Assembly (NCBI RefSeq): GCF_049846925.1
Contig: NZ_JBNCMT010000024.1
Location: 26,452-90,451, forward strand
Source of the DNA: Brevibacillus_H sp049846925
GTDB lineage: Bacteria; Bacillota; Bacilli; Brevibacillales; Brevibacillaceae
DNA: 64,000 bases
Direction of reading: 5' to 3'
Shown here one piece after another: positions 15,959 through 25,204 of the stretch. Made by a program: the position numbers and the translations under genes. The notes below the pieces were generated by a model. That model saw only the letters and a list, made by a program, of their open reading frames with translations. It made no database searches and was not told the DNA's origin. Position 1 is the stretch's first letter. Every line of letters starts with the position of its first letter.

Positions 15959-17179
15959 TCAACAAACCTTCTGATTCAGTTCTCTTGCCTTGGAAATGGA
16001 GACAGTCATCACCCATGTCATCAGGAACCAAAAAATCGGTTGACGAAGTACGTAATGGAAAAAGCTGAACTGAAAGATCATCAGTAGTGATACCAATAAA
16101 TACAGTTGATTTGCCCTCCAACAGACATAAGTCCAGTACACATAAAGAGCGACCAATACCAAAACACCCAATATTCCTGCACTGCCACCCCAGTCAATTA
16201 GTGTGTTGTGAGCCTCAAACCCCTCGAATGGACCTCCCCTTCCCGAGTGGGCTCCTGGCCCTGCCCCGAATAAAGGAGAAGCAGCAATAGCCGAAAGCCC
16301 ATTTCCCCACAAGAGAAATCGAAGCGAGCCTTGGTGCCCGTCATTATAGATGGATTCCACTTGGCTCATCACTGGCTGGTACAAAAGGATGCATACAGTG
16401 GAAGCAACAACGATTACCAACAGATATCGTACCCATCTGGCAACCACGGAGGTCTTTGGGAGCAAAGGGGTTTGTTCCTTACCCATAATCAATCGCACGG
16501 TCACATACAATGAAATGCTCGATATCGATGAAATCAGCAGTGAATCACTTTTGGTGGACCAACCGACCCATGCCAAGCAGACAACCATAATGAAATAGCC
16601 AATTTTTCGAATCATATCAGAGGTTGTCAAAAGGTAATATCCACAGATCCATAGCGAAACGGTGATATGCAAAGCCAATTGATTCGGATTCGTGGACCAG
16701 CCTGTGAATCGGTCCCAGTACCAAAAGGAAATCGGTCCCAGACTTGATGTCAACTGGGCAAGCAGATAAATAAAAATCAGAATCATGAATGAAAAAATGA
16801 GAAACCATTTTGCTGCTACTTTCATGTACAAGGATGGCGGGTGAATCATCGACAGCGTGATAAACAGCACTGAAATGAACAAATAGGCAGTGATATCATG
16901 GAAGCCAGTTGTATCCCACAGCCCTTCTGCAATGCCTATCCAGAAGCCGATCAATAAAAAGAGGAATGATAAATACCAGAAGCCGCAGGTCCATCTGGTT
17001 ACTGTTGTTATCGAAATGTGCTCTATTCTAATGAACTCAAACGGAATCAGTAATAACCAACTGACCAGAAGTAGCTCCCCTACACCAATCGGCAAGCCTG
17101 AGAGTCGCAATTGCGTAGCTGAGGTGAACGTCAAAGCCAACGCAAACAGGATAGCCGTCAGATACGAGAAGAGTTTCAT
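15959..17179 (-). CDS. O-antigen ligase/polymerase family membrane protein (Wzy-like)
   Basis: A 406-residue integral membrane protein with about ten to twelve hydrophobic helices. A long extracytoplasmic loop near residues 270-330 carries the FGAGPGAHSG and FEAHNTLIDWGG motifs, typical of the Wzy_C/O-antigen ligase family, and TNPNQLALH occurs earlier. In a Wzx/Wzy cluster this is the likely polymerase that joins repeat units outside the membrane. Its start overlaps the stop of the AsnB-type gene by four bases. Family sequences are poorly conserved, so the call rests on topology, loop motifs and context. Confidence 0.8.
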   Translation of the reverse strand: MKLFSYLTAILFALALTFTSATQLRLSGLPIGVGELLLVSWLLLIPFEFIRIEHISITTVTRWTCGFWYLSFLFLLIGFWIGIAEGLWDTTGFHDITAYLFISVLFITLSMIHPPSLYMKVAAKWFLIFSFMILIFIYLLAQLTSSLGPISFWYWDRFTGWSTNPNQLALHITVSLWICGYYLLTTSDMIRKIGYFIMVVCLAWVGWSTKSDSLLISSISSISLYVTVRLIMGKEQTPLLPKTSVVARWVRYLLVIVVASTVCILLYQPVMSQVESIYNDGHQGSLRFLLWGNGLSAIAASPLFGAGPGAHSGRGGPFEGFEAHNTLIDWGGSAGILGVLVLVALYVYWTYVCWRANQLYLLVSLLMIFQFSFFHYVLRQPIFWFLMTWVMTVSISKARELNQKVC

Positions 17180-19146
17180 GGCGTAACCACCTGTTGATGC
17201 CGCTCAAACCATGCTTGAAACATCAGAACAGCCCACAGATCATTGTGCCAATCTCTTTTCCCCTGAATATGTTCGGCCCACTTGGTACGAATGGGTTTTG
17301 GATCAAAAAAACCATCTCTTTGCAGTTTTCCCTCATCCAACAAATCTTCTGCCCATTCCCGCAGTGGCCCTCTCAACCATCTTCCAATCGGTACGGAAAA
17401 TCCAGTCTTCGGTCGATTAATCAATTTCTCAGGGACGTATTTATATAAAATTTGTCGTAAAATCCATTTCCCAATCCCTTCTCTGATTTTCATTTCAATC
17501 GGGAGACTCCACGCAAATTCAACAATTCGGTGATCCAAAAAGGGAGCTCTTGATTCCAGACTGACATTCATGCTCGCCCGGTCCACTTTTACGAGAATAT
17601 GGTCGGGTAAATAGCTGATCAAATCCATTACCATCATTTTTTCGGAAGGATTCGTCACTCGGACCCAATCTTGGTCATTAATGATTGCAGATTGTAATGG
17701 CTTGCTAGCTCCTTGCACAATTCCGTTACCATCCTTCCAGTTGGAAACAAGATTCACATAGATGGAATTCAGGGAGTCTTCTGTCAAAATCGCCGCCAGT
17801 TTCGTTACTTTTTCTCCAGGAAGGGTCACATTCCATGACAACGGAAGAATGGGTGACAATTTGTTATACACCACGTTCCATAACTCCTGTGGTACCATTT
17901 TCATCCCGGCTGCTGTTGCATGACGTACGCCTTTGGGAATTCGATTCACTTTTTCCCAGATTCGATTTCCCCACAAATGGCGATTATAGCCTCCAAACAA
18001 TTCATCTCCGCCGTCCCCTGACAAACTGACCGTGACCGATTGACGAGCTAGCCTGGAAACTAAAAACGTAGGGATGATCGAGGTTGCCGAGAAAGGTTCA
18101 TCGCTGATATGGGCAATATGTGGTATGACATCCATCAGTTCCTGATGATTGATATACAGTTCCGTATGATCTGTTCTCAGATGTTCTACAATTCGTTTGG
18201 CAAAAATCGCTTCGTTATAATCCTCATCGGTAAAGCCAATGGTGAAAGTTTTGATTGGCTTCGAATGGAGGGATTGCATCATGGCGACAATGCTCGTTGA
18301 ATCCACACCTCCTGAGAAAAAAGCACCGATGGGAACATCAGCGATCATTTGCTGACGTATCGATTGCTGCATCAACGCTTCCAACTGAAGAATTGCTTCG
18401 CCTTCATCTATTGTTTCAAGGCCAGCCTGGCGTTTCTCAAGAATTGAATGAATACTCCAGTAGACGGTCGGTTCAGGTACTGTTTGATCGATGATTGATA
18501 CTTGCAAATACGTTCCAGGCGGCAATTTTTTTATGTGCTGATAAATCGTTTGCGGACTCGGAACGTAATTGTAGCGAATATAGCTGGCAATCGCATCCCG
18601 ATCAATCGTTCCTTTAAAGCCGGGGAAAACCTGAAATGCCTTGATCTCGGAAGCAAAGATGAAATTCTCTCCGACAAAACCGTAATAAAGTGGCTTTTCT
18701 CCCATGCGATCACGAATCAGTGTAAATGTTGCTTCTTTACGATCAAACAGGGCGATGGCAAACATGCCTACGAATCGTTGGATTGACTGGTCAATCCCCC
18801 ATGCCTCAAAACAGGCCAAAATGATTTCTGTATCAGAATGCCCCTTGCGTTGGTAGCCCAAAGAGTCCAATTCACGGGCAAGCTGCTGATGATTATAAAC
18901 TTCTCCGTTGTAGATCATGACGTACCGTCCGTTCTGGGAAACGATTGGTTGATGGCCATTGCTGGAAAGATCAATAATTGATAAGCGCCTGTGCCCCAGT
19001 CCAATCCCCAGGCTCTCATCGACCCAATATCCTTCTCCGTCTGGCCCACGATAATTGATGGCGTCTGTCATCTGTTTCAGTACGGCAGTCAGACTACTAT
19101 TTGAGAAGGTTTTGTTGTAATTCACGATCCCTGCGAAACCGCACAT
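17176..19146 (-). CDS. asparagine synthase-type glutamine amidotransferase (AsnB/WbpS-like)
   Basis: 656 residues. The N-terminal Ntn glutaminase domain begins MCGFAGIVNYN, with Cys2 as the nucleophile, followed by NYRGPDGEG. The C-terminal synthetase domain has the PP-loop FSGGVDSTS and VSLSGDGGDELFGGYNRH. Within polysaccharide loci such enzymes commonly amidate a uronic acid carboxyl group instead of aspartate. Three uronate-related enzymes in this operon make that role more likely here, though it is inference. Overlaps and short gaps to the flippase and polymerase genes place it firmly in the operon. Confidence 0.88.
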   Translation of the reverse strand: MCGFAGIVNYNKTFSNSSLTAVLKQMTDAINYRGPDGEGYWVDESLGIGLGHRRLSIIDLSSNGHQPIVSQNGRYVMIYNGEVYNHQQLARELDSLGYQRKGHSDTEIILACFEAWGIDQSIQRFVGMFAIALFDRKEATFTLIRDRMGEKPLYYGFVGENFIFASEIKAFQVFPGFKGTIDRDAIASYIRYNYVPSPQTIYQHIKKLPPGTYLQVSIIDQTVPEPTVYWSIHSILEKRQAGLETIDEGEAILQLEALMQQSIRQQMIADVPIGAFFSGGVDSTSIVAMMQSLHSKPIKTFTIGFTDEDYNEAIFAKRIVEHLRTDHTELYINHQELMDVIPHIAHISDEPFSATSIIPTFLVSRLARQSVTVSLSGDGGDELFGGYNRHLWGNRIWEKVNRIPKGVRHATAAGMKMVPQELWNVVYNKLSPILPLSWNVTLPGEKVTKLAAILTEDSLNSIYVNLVSNWKDGNGIVQGASKPLQSAIINDQDWVRVTNPSEKMMVMDLISYLPDHILVKVDRASMNVSLESRAPFLDHRIVEFAWSLPIEMKIREGIGKWILRQILYKYVPEKLINRPKTGFSVPIGRWLRGPLREWAEDLLDEGKLQRDGFFDPKPIRTKWAEHIQGKRDWHNDLWAVLMFQAWFERHQQVVTP

Positions 19147-19158
19147 CTCGCCAACCCC

Positions 19159-20598
19159 TTATCCCGTATTCCTGCGTAGAGTGATCGTTCGCAACACTCT
19201 GTCTCTGACACCAGCTACATTCAGGAGCAATATTGATCCCCCATAGACGATGATTCCGCAGATGATTTGCCCGACCAACCACCATAGTCCGATTTTTGTA
19301 CTGATAGGCAGAATACTCAGGATCATGGCTAGCGAAGCGAGACATATTTTTCCTGCCTCACGAAACGGTATGGGCAGTGGCAGGATTCTATGCCCGAGAT
19401 ACCAACTGAGGATAGCAGCAACCAAATAGGCTACAAAAGTGGCTGCGGCACACCCCATAATGCCCCATCGTGGAATCCAGAACAGATTCAGGCTAATCGT
19501 AAGCACAGCAGCAATTAAAACGGGCCAGATTTGTGGAAGTGTTTTTTGCCCCAGTTGAAAAGATAAATCAAAATAGAAGGTTTTTAAGCCTTGGAGAAAG
19601 GTTGATAAGGCAATCCACGGCATGATAGTAGTTGCGATCGGAGAATAGGTGTTGCCCAACAGTACAGTTGAAATGTTCGTAGCAAGGAGAATGATACCGA
19701 ACGTAGCTGGAATGGAAATTAACAGGAGGAGAATGATATTTTGTTCAAGTCTTTGTTGTACCTGAATGGTTGAGTTTGCCTCCATTGCTTTTATGACCAA
19801 AGGAAATGCAGCAAGGTTGACAATCAACATCAATAAATACAAGCTTTGTTGTGTAATATCATCAGCAACAGCAAACATGCCTGTAGCCTCTGTACCCTGT
19901 AACCACCCCAGCAGAATTCGGTCAACGTTGTTAATAAGTGACCCCATGGCAGCAGTTACAATCAACGGCATTCCATAAGACAAGTATTGGGCTGCCAGAC
20001 GCCGATCCCATTTCTTGATTCGTATTTCTCGCCAATACGGATTGGGAAAGATGAGTAGTGAAATGGATATCCCGACGATTAGGCCAAGCAAAATTCCTGT
20101 CGTTTGAAGTCCTGCAAAAATAAACAGGCAAGCAAATAACAGTGAAAGCGATACTTTCAAAAGAGATTGCCAGCCATACTGATTCGGCATAAGCTGTGAT
20201 CGAAAGATTTCCTGATTCAATTCAGAAAGGGATAACAGCCAGAGTGTTGCCCCTCCAAGTAAGACCAGTTCCCCGTAATCAGCTAGACGAGTACTCGTCA
20301 TCATTGCTGGAATGACCATCAAAGCAATGAGCATCATCACAATGATCGTCATAACAGCAAATGTACTCATTACGGTGCTACGATTTTCAGTGGTTGTACC
20401 TGGTATAAAACGGGCGACAGACATGTTGATCCACCGAAAGCCAAACGCTTGTGCCAACCACACAGAAGAAAGGACGATAGAAGCGATACCATATTCTTCG
20501 GGCGTTAATAAACGGGAGTAAATCAAAATGGCAGCAAAACTGACGACCCCCGTACCACCACGTGTAAGAAAATAGAGAATGGTGTGTTTAATCAGCAT
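19159..20598 (-). CDS. polysaccharide flippase (Wzx/MATE-like)
   Basis: A 479-residue protein with twelve to fourteen hydrophobic helices and the opening IKHTILYFLTRGGTGVVSFA, characteristic of oligosaccharide flippases of the MOP superfamily. SRLLTPEEYGIASIVLS and the later YLSYGMPLIVTAAMGS also fit. It would move the undecaprenyl-linked repeat unit across the membrane for polymerisation by the adjacent Wzy-like protein. It overlaps the aminotransferase gene by eleven bases at its 5' end and ends 13 bases before the AsnB-type gene. Confidence 0.88.
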   Translation of the reverse strand: MLIKHTILYFLTRGGTGVVSFAAILIYSRLLTPEEYGIASIVLSSVWLAQAFGFRWINMSVARFIPGTTTENRSTVMSTFAVMTIIVMMLIALMVIPAMMTSTRLADYGELVLLGGATLWLLSLSELNQEIFRSQLMPNQYGWQSLLKVSLSLLFACLFIFAGLQTTGILLGLIVGISISLLIFPNPYWREIRIKKWDRRLAAQYLSYGMPLIVTAAMGSLINNVDRILLGWLQGTEATGMFAVADDITQQSLYLLMLIVNLAAFPLVIKAMEANSTIQVQQRLEQNIILLLLISIPATFGIILLATNISTVLLGNTYSPIATTIMPWIALSTFLQGLKTFYFDLSFQLGQKTLPQIWPVLIAAVLTISLNLFWIPRWGIMGCAAATFVAYLVAAILSWYLGHRILPLPIPFREAGKICLASLAMILSILPISTKIGLWWLVGQIICGIIVYGGSILLLNVAGVRDRVLRTITLRRNTG

Positions 20599-21748
20599 AA
20601 AAATTCTGATGATTACTAGTAATATGCAGAACCTGCTCTATGACATAATCCACTTCTTCTTCCGTTAAACCAGGGTACAACGGAAGAGAAATAGCTGATT
20701 GGAATGCTTTCCATGACTCAGGATAATCCTCGATTTTGTATCCGAGGTTCCGGTAGTATGGATGACATGGAACCGGAATAAAATGAACACTCGTACCGAC
20801 CCCTGCTTCCCGAAGTCTATCAATAAATTCATTGCGAGTTATGGTAAGCCTGTTTTCATTTAGCCGTATAACATACAAGTGCCATGCGTGACGATGCTCG
20901 GTGGAGTCATACGGTACGATCAATTCTTCCCGGTCACGGAAGGCTTCCGTATACCGATCAGCCCATTTTTTACGCAAAAATTGCATCTGCTCAAGCTTTC
21001 TCAATTGGGCCAACCCCAATGATGCTTGTATATCAGTCATATTATATTTATAGCCGGGATATTCCACTTCGTAGTACCATGACCCCTTTTCTGAATAACG
21101 ATTCCACGCATTCTTGCTCATTCCGTGCAAAGAGCGGATGCGAATTTTCTCCGCCAATTCCTCATCTGCGGTTGTAACTGCTCCCCCTTCTCCCATCGCC
21201 AGATTTTTGGTCGCATAGAAGCTAAAGCAGGTCAAGTGACCAATACTTCCTACCGGTTTCGCATTATACTTCGTGTAAACGGCATGTGCGGCATCTTCGA
21301 TCACAAATAGCTTATATTGATCGGCTATTGCCATAATGCGATCCATTTCACAAGGAAATCCGGCAAAATGTACGGGGATGATTGCTTTTGTTCGTTCCGT
21401 AATTCTCGATTCTATCTTCTCACAGTCTATGTTCAGCGTAACCGGATCAATATCGACAAAAACAGGCGTAGCACCACAGTGGATAATGGAGTTTACCGTT
21501 GAAACGAAAGTATAAGGAGTCGTGATCACTTCATCTCCGGGACCGATTCCTGATGCTGACAAGGACAAGTAAAGTCCAGCAGTACACGAGTGCAAGCCGA
21601 TTGCAAATGGGCTATCTACACTTCTGGCGAATTCAGCTTCGAATTCGATCGTACGAGCCCCTCTACTGAGCCACTTAGAACGAATTGCTGCCGCTACTTC
21701 TTCAATTTCTTCTTCCCCGGTAAAAGGAAGGGAATAGGGAATTTTCAT
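20588..21748 (-). CDS. DegT/DnrJ/EryC1/StrS-family aminotransferase
   Basis: About 386 residues with the fold-type I PLP-dependent plan of sugar aminotransferases. It has SKWLSRGART near the N-terminus, VITTPYTFVSTVNSI, a FVIEDAAHAVYTKYN Asp motif, and the PLP lysine in CFSFYATKNLAMGEGG (about residue 185). Such enzymes aminate 4-keto sugar nucleotides. The CapD/PglF-type dehydratase in the operon would supply the substrate. ATG 21748 is preferred: AAAGGGA lies eleven bases upstream, and the TTG codons before it are too close. It is the first gene of the minus-strand polysaccharide operon. Confidence 0.9.
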   Translation of the reverse strand: MKIPYSLPFTGEEEIEEVAAAIRSKWLSRGARTIEFEAEFARSVDSPFAIGLHSCTAGLYLSLSASGIGPGDEVITTPYTFVSTVNSIIHCGATPVFVDIDPVTLNIDCEKIESRITERTKAIIPVHFAGFPCEMDRIMAIADQYKLFVIEDAAHAVYTKYNAKPVGSIGHLTCFSFYATKNLAMGEGGAVTTADEELAEKIRIRSLHGMSKNAWNRYSEKGSWYYEVEYPGYKYNMTDIQASLGLAQLRKLEQMQFLRKKWADRYTEAFRDREELIVPYDSTEHRHAWHLYVIRLNENRLTITRNEFIDRLREAGVGTSVHFIPVPCHPYYRNLGYKIEDYPESWKAFQSAISLPLYPGLTEEEVDYVIEQVLHITSNHQNFYAD

Positions 21749-21856
21749 TTGCAACAATCCCTTTCATCCGGAATCCATTTCATTTGGAACTACTAGTCAA
21801 TGAGATATTTACACTTTATTCAGGCGATACTGTTTCATGTGGAGATAATAAAAAAA

Positions 21857-21895
21857 ATGAAAAATTTCATATTTTATCAAGAGAGACAATATTGT
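21857..21895. promoter_or_regulatory. paired inverted repeats in the divergent polysaccharide promoter region
   Basis: The 200 bases between the aminotransferase gene and the P-loop gene contain ATGAAA-AA-TTTCAT (21857-21870) and a perfect 10-base palindrome ACAATATTGT (21886-21895) in an AT-rich context. They could be operators for both transcription directions. No known regulator motif is matched with confidence. Confidence 0.4.
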
Positions 21896-21952
21896 ATATG
21901 GCAAACACATGAAAGTCTGGGGTGAACAGACCAAGGAGTTGATCTTATCAAT

Positions 21953-22735
21953 ATGACAGATCAATCAGGTGTTCAAGGACTTGTAATTGAATTTCTTGGT
22001 TTACCCGGAGCTGGCAAAACGACGCTTACAACGAAGCTCACTCCACTCTTGCAGGAACTGGGAATTGCTATACATGAGCCTTCTTTCAAGCGTCGTAATG
22101 GGAAGTCGGGAAAGCGGATTCTTGTCAAACTTCATATGGTTATTACCGAACTTATCTTTCATTTTCGATTTACCTTGCTCTCCATCTGTTATATCTTGAT
22201 GTCCAAACAAACATCCTGGAGAGATACTTTTACCACCTGTTTCAATTGGCTGTTTTGTGCAGGGATCATTCGTCAGAACAGTCTGCACACAAAACCAATC
22301 CTGCTAGACCAAGGCATTTTCCAGGCATTATGGTCCATCCGTTATTCCTGTCTTTATGAACCTGTGTCTTTGGAACTTCTCTTAAATTCGTTGATTTGCA
22401 TGCCATTTATCGTTGTTGTACTAAACACAGATCCAACAATCATTCGCAAACGCTTGCACGAACGCCCCGGCTCATCCAGCAGGCTGGAGAAAAAACTGGA
22501 ACAGGGAGACAATGTAGAATTAACATTTCAAAGAGCCATTACATCCTTCGAAAAAACAAAAGAAACGTTAAAAAAATGTGCGAAAATCAATCGGAATTTA
22601 CTGATCATTGAAATCGGAGAAGAAGAGCTGGATCTGGATTTGAATGCACTGACAATCTCTCAGGTAATTGAGCGGTTATATGCAAGTTCACCTTATGTAG
22701 AGGGGAGTATTCCAGATGGGCAAACGATTGTTTGA
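21953..22735 (+). CDS. P-loop kinase-like ATP-binding protein of the polysaccharide cluster
   Basis: 260 residues. A Walker A motif FLGLPGAGKTTLTTKL occurs at residues 14-29, and a Walker B-like PILLDQGIFQALWS segment near residue 120 also carries an Asp-Gln-Gly typical of nucleoside and sugar kinases. A DPTIIRKRLHERPGSSSR lid-like Arg segment follows. It resembles small-molecule kinases of the P-loop NTPase superfamily (thymidylate or nucleoside kinase-like). The substrate is unknown; a sugar or lipid-carrier role is possible from context. The AAGGAG site is about 14 bases before the ATG, longer than ideal. Its end overlaps the next gene by 20 bases. Confidence 0.65.
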   Translation: MTDQSGVQGLVIEFLGLPGAGKTTLTTKLTPLLQELGIAIHEPSFKRRNGKSGKRILVKLHMVITELIFHFRFTLLSICYILMSKQTSWRDTFTTCFNWLFCAGIIRQNSLHTKPILLDQGIFQALWSIRYSCLYEPVSLELLLNSLICMPFIVVVLNTDPTIIRKRLHERPGSSSRLEKKLEQGDNVELTFQRAITSFEKTKETLKKCAKINRNLLIIEIGEEELDLDLNALTISQVIERLYASSPYVEGSIPDGQTIV

Positions 22736-23399
22736 CCTCACATTTGCAATCACGTTTCTGTTGATCTGCTCCCCCCTCTTTCTTTTTGCCCTTTTCGGGA
22801 TTCGATTGACAAGCCCTGGTCCCATTTTCTACCTGGCAAAGCGTATCGGTTTCCAAGGTAACGTATTTACAATGTACAAATTCAGAACAATGCATCAAAA
22901 GCAAGCTGAGAACGCTAGCAAGCTTACGCTGAATAATGACCCGCGAATTTTTCCCTTTGGATCTTTATTGCGAAAAAGCAAGATTGATGAACTGCCACAA
23001 TTCCTGCATATCCTTGGGGGGACGATGTCGGTTGTTGGTCCACGACCAGAGGACCCCGAGATTTATGCTCGCTACTTCAAGGAGTATCATCGGGAACTCT
23101 ACTCCATAAAGCCTGGCTTGTTCAGTCCAGCGAGTATTTACGAATATACGCACGGGTCAAAGTATCTGCACGATCATCAACTGGAGAAATCCTATGAAAA
23201 CTATCTTGATATAAAAGTTGCCCTGGACCTCGTGTATATCAAAAACAGAACTCTTTGGTATGATGTGCGATTATTGTTTCGTTGTGCATGGACAATTTTG
23301 CTTGTCCTGCTTGGCAAATCTCACTTTCCCGATCCTCCCGAGTTGAGAATGATCGATATTGACAATCAGAAGCGGTTCCTGGAATCGATCAATGGATAA
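22716..23399 (+). CDS. initiating sugar-1-phosphate transferase (bacterial sugar transferase family)
   Basis: 227 residues. It has one N-terminal membrane segment (about 8-30) and then the conserved cytoplasmic domain: SPGPIFYLAKRIGF, YKFRTMH, LRKSKIDELPQF and MSVVGPRPE. These are the hallmarks of the WcaJ/PglC-type polyisoprenyl-phosphate sugar-1-phosphate transferases that start each repeat unit on undecaprenyl phosphate. The short length without extra N-terminal helices matches the PglC-like group. GAGGGGAG precedes the ATG, and the gene overlaps the P-loop gene. Its 3' end overlaps nosD (opposite strand) by 34 bases. Confidence 0.92.
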   Translation: MGKRLFDLTFAITFLLICSPLFLFALFGIRLTSPGPIFYLAKRIGFQGNVFTMYKFRTMHQKQAENASKLTLNNDPRIFPFGSLLRKSKIDELPQFLHILGGTMSVVGPRPEDPEIYARYFKEYHRELYSIKPGLFSPASIYEYTHGSKYLHDHQLEKSYENYLDIKVALDLVYIKNRTLWYDVRLLFRCAWTILLVLLGKSHFPDPPELRMIDIDNQKRFLESING

Positions 23400-24601
23400 T
23401 CGTCTTGAAACATGACATCTTGCTTTTGAGCCCATCGATTCATTTGTTCGTACATATGAATGGCTGGACTCTTTAAAAACAGATAGGTTAATTCATTTTC
23501 TTTGATTAAATGATAGAGTGATGATTGATATCTAATCGCATAATCCCCCACCTTGTCCTGGTTGACATCAAGTAACGGGAAGCTGCTTCCCCAATAGTTG
23601 CCCTTCCCGTCTTCACTCCACGAATTTTTTGATTTCCCACCAATCGTGAGTACAGGTGTGATGTTATTTAGAAATCGATTCTGTACGAAAGTTTGATTGT
23701 TTGCGCTTGCCCACAATTCAATACCGATATGATTATTCATAAACTGATTATCGATCACACGTCCGTTAAACGAGTTGTCAATATAGATTCCTCGCAGATT
23801 ATGGAGGAACCGGTTTCCCCTTATTTGGATATCTTCTCCTTCCTGCATTAAGATACCAAACGCTTGACTTCCTTTATGAAGGGAAAAGTCATTCTGATTA
23901 AGCTGGATATGCTTGGAGACCATTATCGCTGCTCCGCCACTATTGTTGTGGAAGCGGTTTTGAGATATCCGGTTTTCATTTGAGTACATAAAATGCAAAC
24001 CATATCTGGTTTTGGTTACATCATTTTGGTCAATCGTGTTATTGTCTGAAAAATACAAGTACATTCCGTCTCTTGTATCTCTGATGGCATTTTGTCTAAT
24101 TTGATTGCCATGGGAGTAATACAGATGAATGCCGTTTCCCTGTCCTGCAATTTCATTTCCGCCATGCCCTACTACCTGAATCCTTTCGATCTGATTATTG
24201 TTTGCCTTAAACAAGCTGATCCCATGAAAGGAATCGGTTATTGTCACATCTCTTATCACATTGTTCGCAGCGCCAATCACACGAATGCCTGCATATTCCT
24301 CCATCGAATTTCGATCCATGCTTCCATGCTCGACACGTACATTTTGAATGGTTACCCCGGATGATCTGATCGTGATGACATGATTTGTACGATCGCCACG
24401 AATTACTGTATTAGTTTTGCCTTGCAATGTGATTGGTTTTGTAATCACGATATTTCCCTCGTACGTCTTTTCTTCCAACTGGATCACGCTTTTTTCAGGT
24501 GATCGATCAATGATTTGCTGCAAGGATTCTTCTCCTTGCACAATACCTGGACAACCTGTTACCAAAGCAAATCCCATCAGTAAGAAACAGAAGAATTTCA
24601 T
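23366..24601 (-). CDS. nosD: NosD, nitrous oxide reductase maturation protein
   Basis: 411 residues. A lipoprotein-type signal (LLMGFALVTGC) is followed by a right-handed parallel beta-helix of about fifteen turns rich in Asn and Ile (for example NNQIERIQV, NNTIDQNDV, NRFHNNSGG), then GNYWGSSFPLLDVNQDKVGD, which is diagnostic of NosD. NosD is a carbohydrate-binding/CASH-domain protein needed with NosF and NosY to supply sulfur for the copper sites of NosZ. Here it is divergent from nosC and nosZ, with no nosF or nosY in the window. AAAGGGGGATCGTT precedes the ATG. Confidence 0.9.
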   Translation of the reverse strand: MKFFCFLLMGFALVTGCPGIVQGEESLQQIIDRSPEKSVIQLEEKTYEGNIVITKPITLQGKTNTVIRGDRTNHVITIRSSGVTIQNVRVEHGSMDRNSMEEYAGIRVIGAANNVIRDVTITDSFHGISLFKANNNQIERIQVVGHGGNEIAGQGNGIHLYYSHGNQIRQNAIRDTRDGMYLYFSDNNTIDQNDVTKTRYGLHFMYSNENRISQNRFHNNSGGAAIMVSKHIQLNQNDFSLHKGSQAFGILMQEGEDIQIRGNRFLHNLRGIYIDNSFNGRVIDNQFMNNHIGIELWASANNQTFVQNRFLNNITPVLTIGGKSKNSWSEDGKGNYWGSSFPLLDVNQDKVGDYAIRYQSSLYHLIKENELTYLFLKSPAIHMYEQMNRWAQKQDVMFQDDYPLIDSRNRF

Positions 24602-24744
24602 AACGATCCCCCTTTGTACTTAGTATGGACAACCAGAACTGCCTTGCATGCTATGTCTGCTGCATACTTTTCCGTATATTTTCCAAAGACCACGGGCAGA
24701 ATTATACAGAAATTACGGTACTTGACGATAAGGGGGTTCTCATT

Positions 24745-25185
24745 TTGGGTTCCAGAAATAACTTTGTCCTCTTTTTATTAAGCTTTGTTATCGCTTTAGG
24801 CGGAGGGTATTTATATTTTAAACCTACTAATACTGGCAACGTTGCCCAGCCTCCAGCTCCTGCACAACCAGCACAGCCACAAACCCAGGAGCCATCAAAA
24901 CCGGAGCAAACACCAGAAACAGCAGAGGAAGGACGAATTTTCGTTCAGCGTGGATGTATTTCTTGTCACAGTATTTCCGCGCTTAAAATTCAGGGAGGTG
25001 CAACAGGCCCTGACCTTTCGAAAGCATTCGAAAATGTGGAAGGCAAACACGGAGTTCCTCTCGAGCAATTTTTAAGGAAACCTACTTCCGCAGTTATGTC
25101 AAGTGTGCTTGGATCCAATCCACTTACGGATGAAGAACTGAAAGCGATACTTGCAGGACTGGAAGCAGCATCAAAACAGCCATAA
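24745..25185 (+). CDS. membrane-anchored c-type cytochrome (NosC-like)
   Basis: About 147 residues. The start at TTG 24745 (LGSRNNFVLFLLSF) sits nine bases after AGGGGG and gives a single N-terminal transmembrane anchor. A Pro/Gln/Ala-rich linker of about 40 residues follows, then a class I cytochrome c domain with one CISCH haem-binding site and a likely Met ligand in SAVMSSVLG. The frame is open to 24625, but that part has no signal and no ribosome binding site. In Gram-positive nos clusters such a cytochrome delivers electrons to NosZ. Its stop lies 19 bases before nosZ. Confidence 0.88.
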   Translation: MGSRNNFVLFLLSFVIALGGGYLYFKPTNTGNVAQPPAPAQPAQPQTQEPSKPEQTPETAEEGRIFVQRGCISCHSISALKIQGGATGPDLSKAFENVEGKHGVPLEQFLRKPTSAVMSSVLGSNPLTDEELKAILAGLEAASKQP

Positions 25186-25204
25186 CATCTTGGGAGGTCA
25201 CCTT

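Noticed and set aside
24602..24744. An Fnr or Crp-type box (TGTGA-N6-TCACA) between nosD and the nosC-like gene
   Set aside because: No sequence close to that pattern could be found by eye in the 143 bases.
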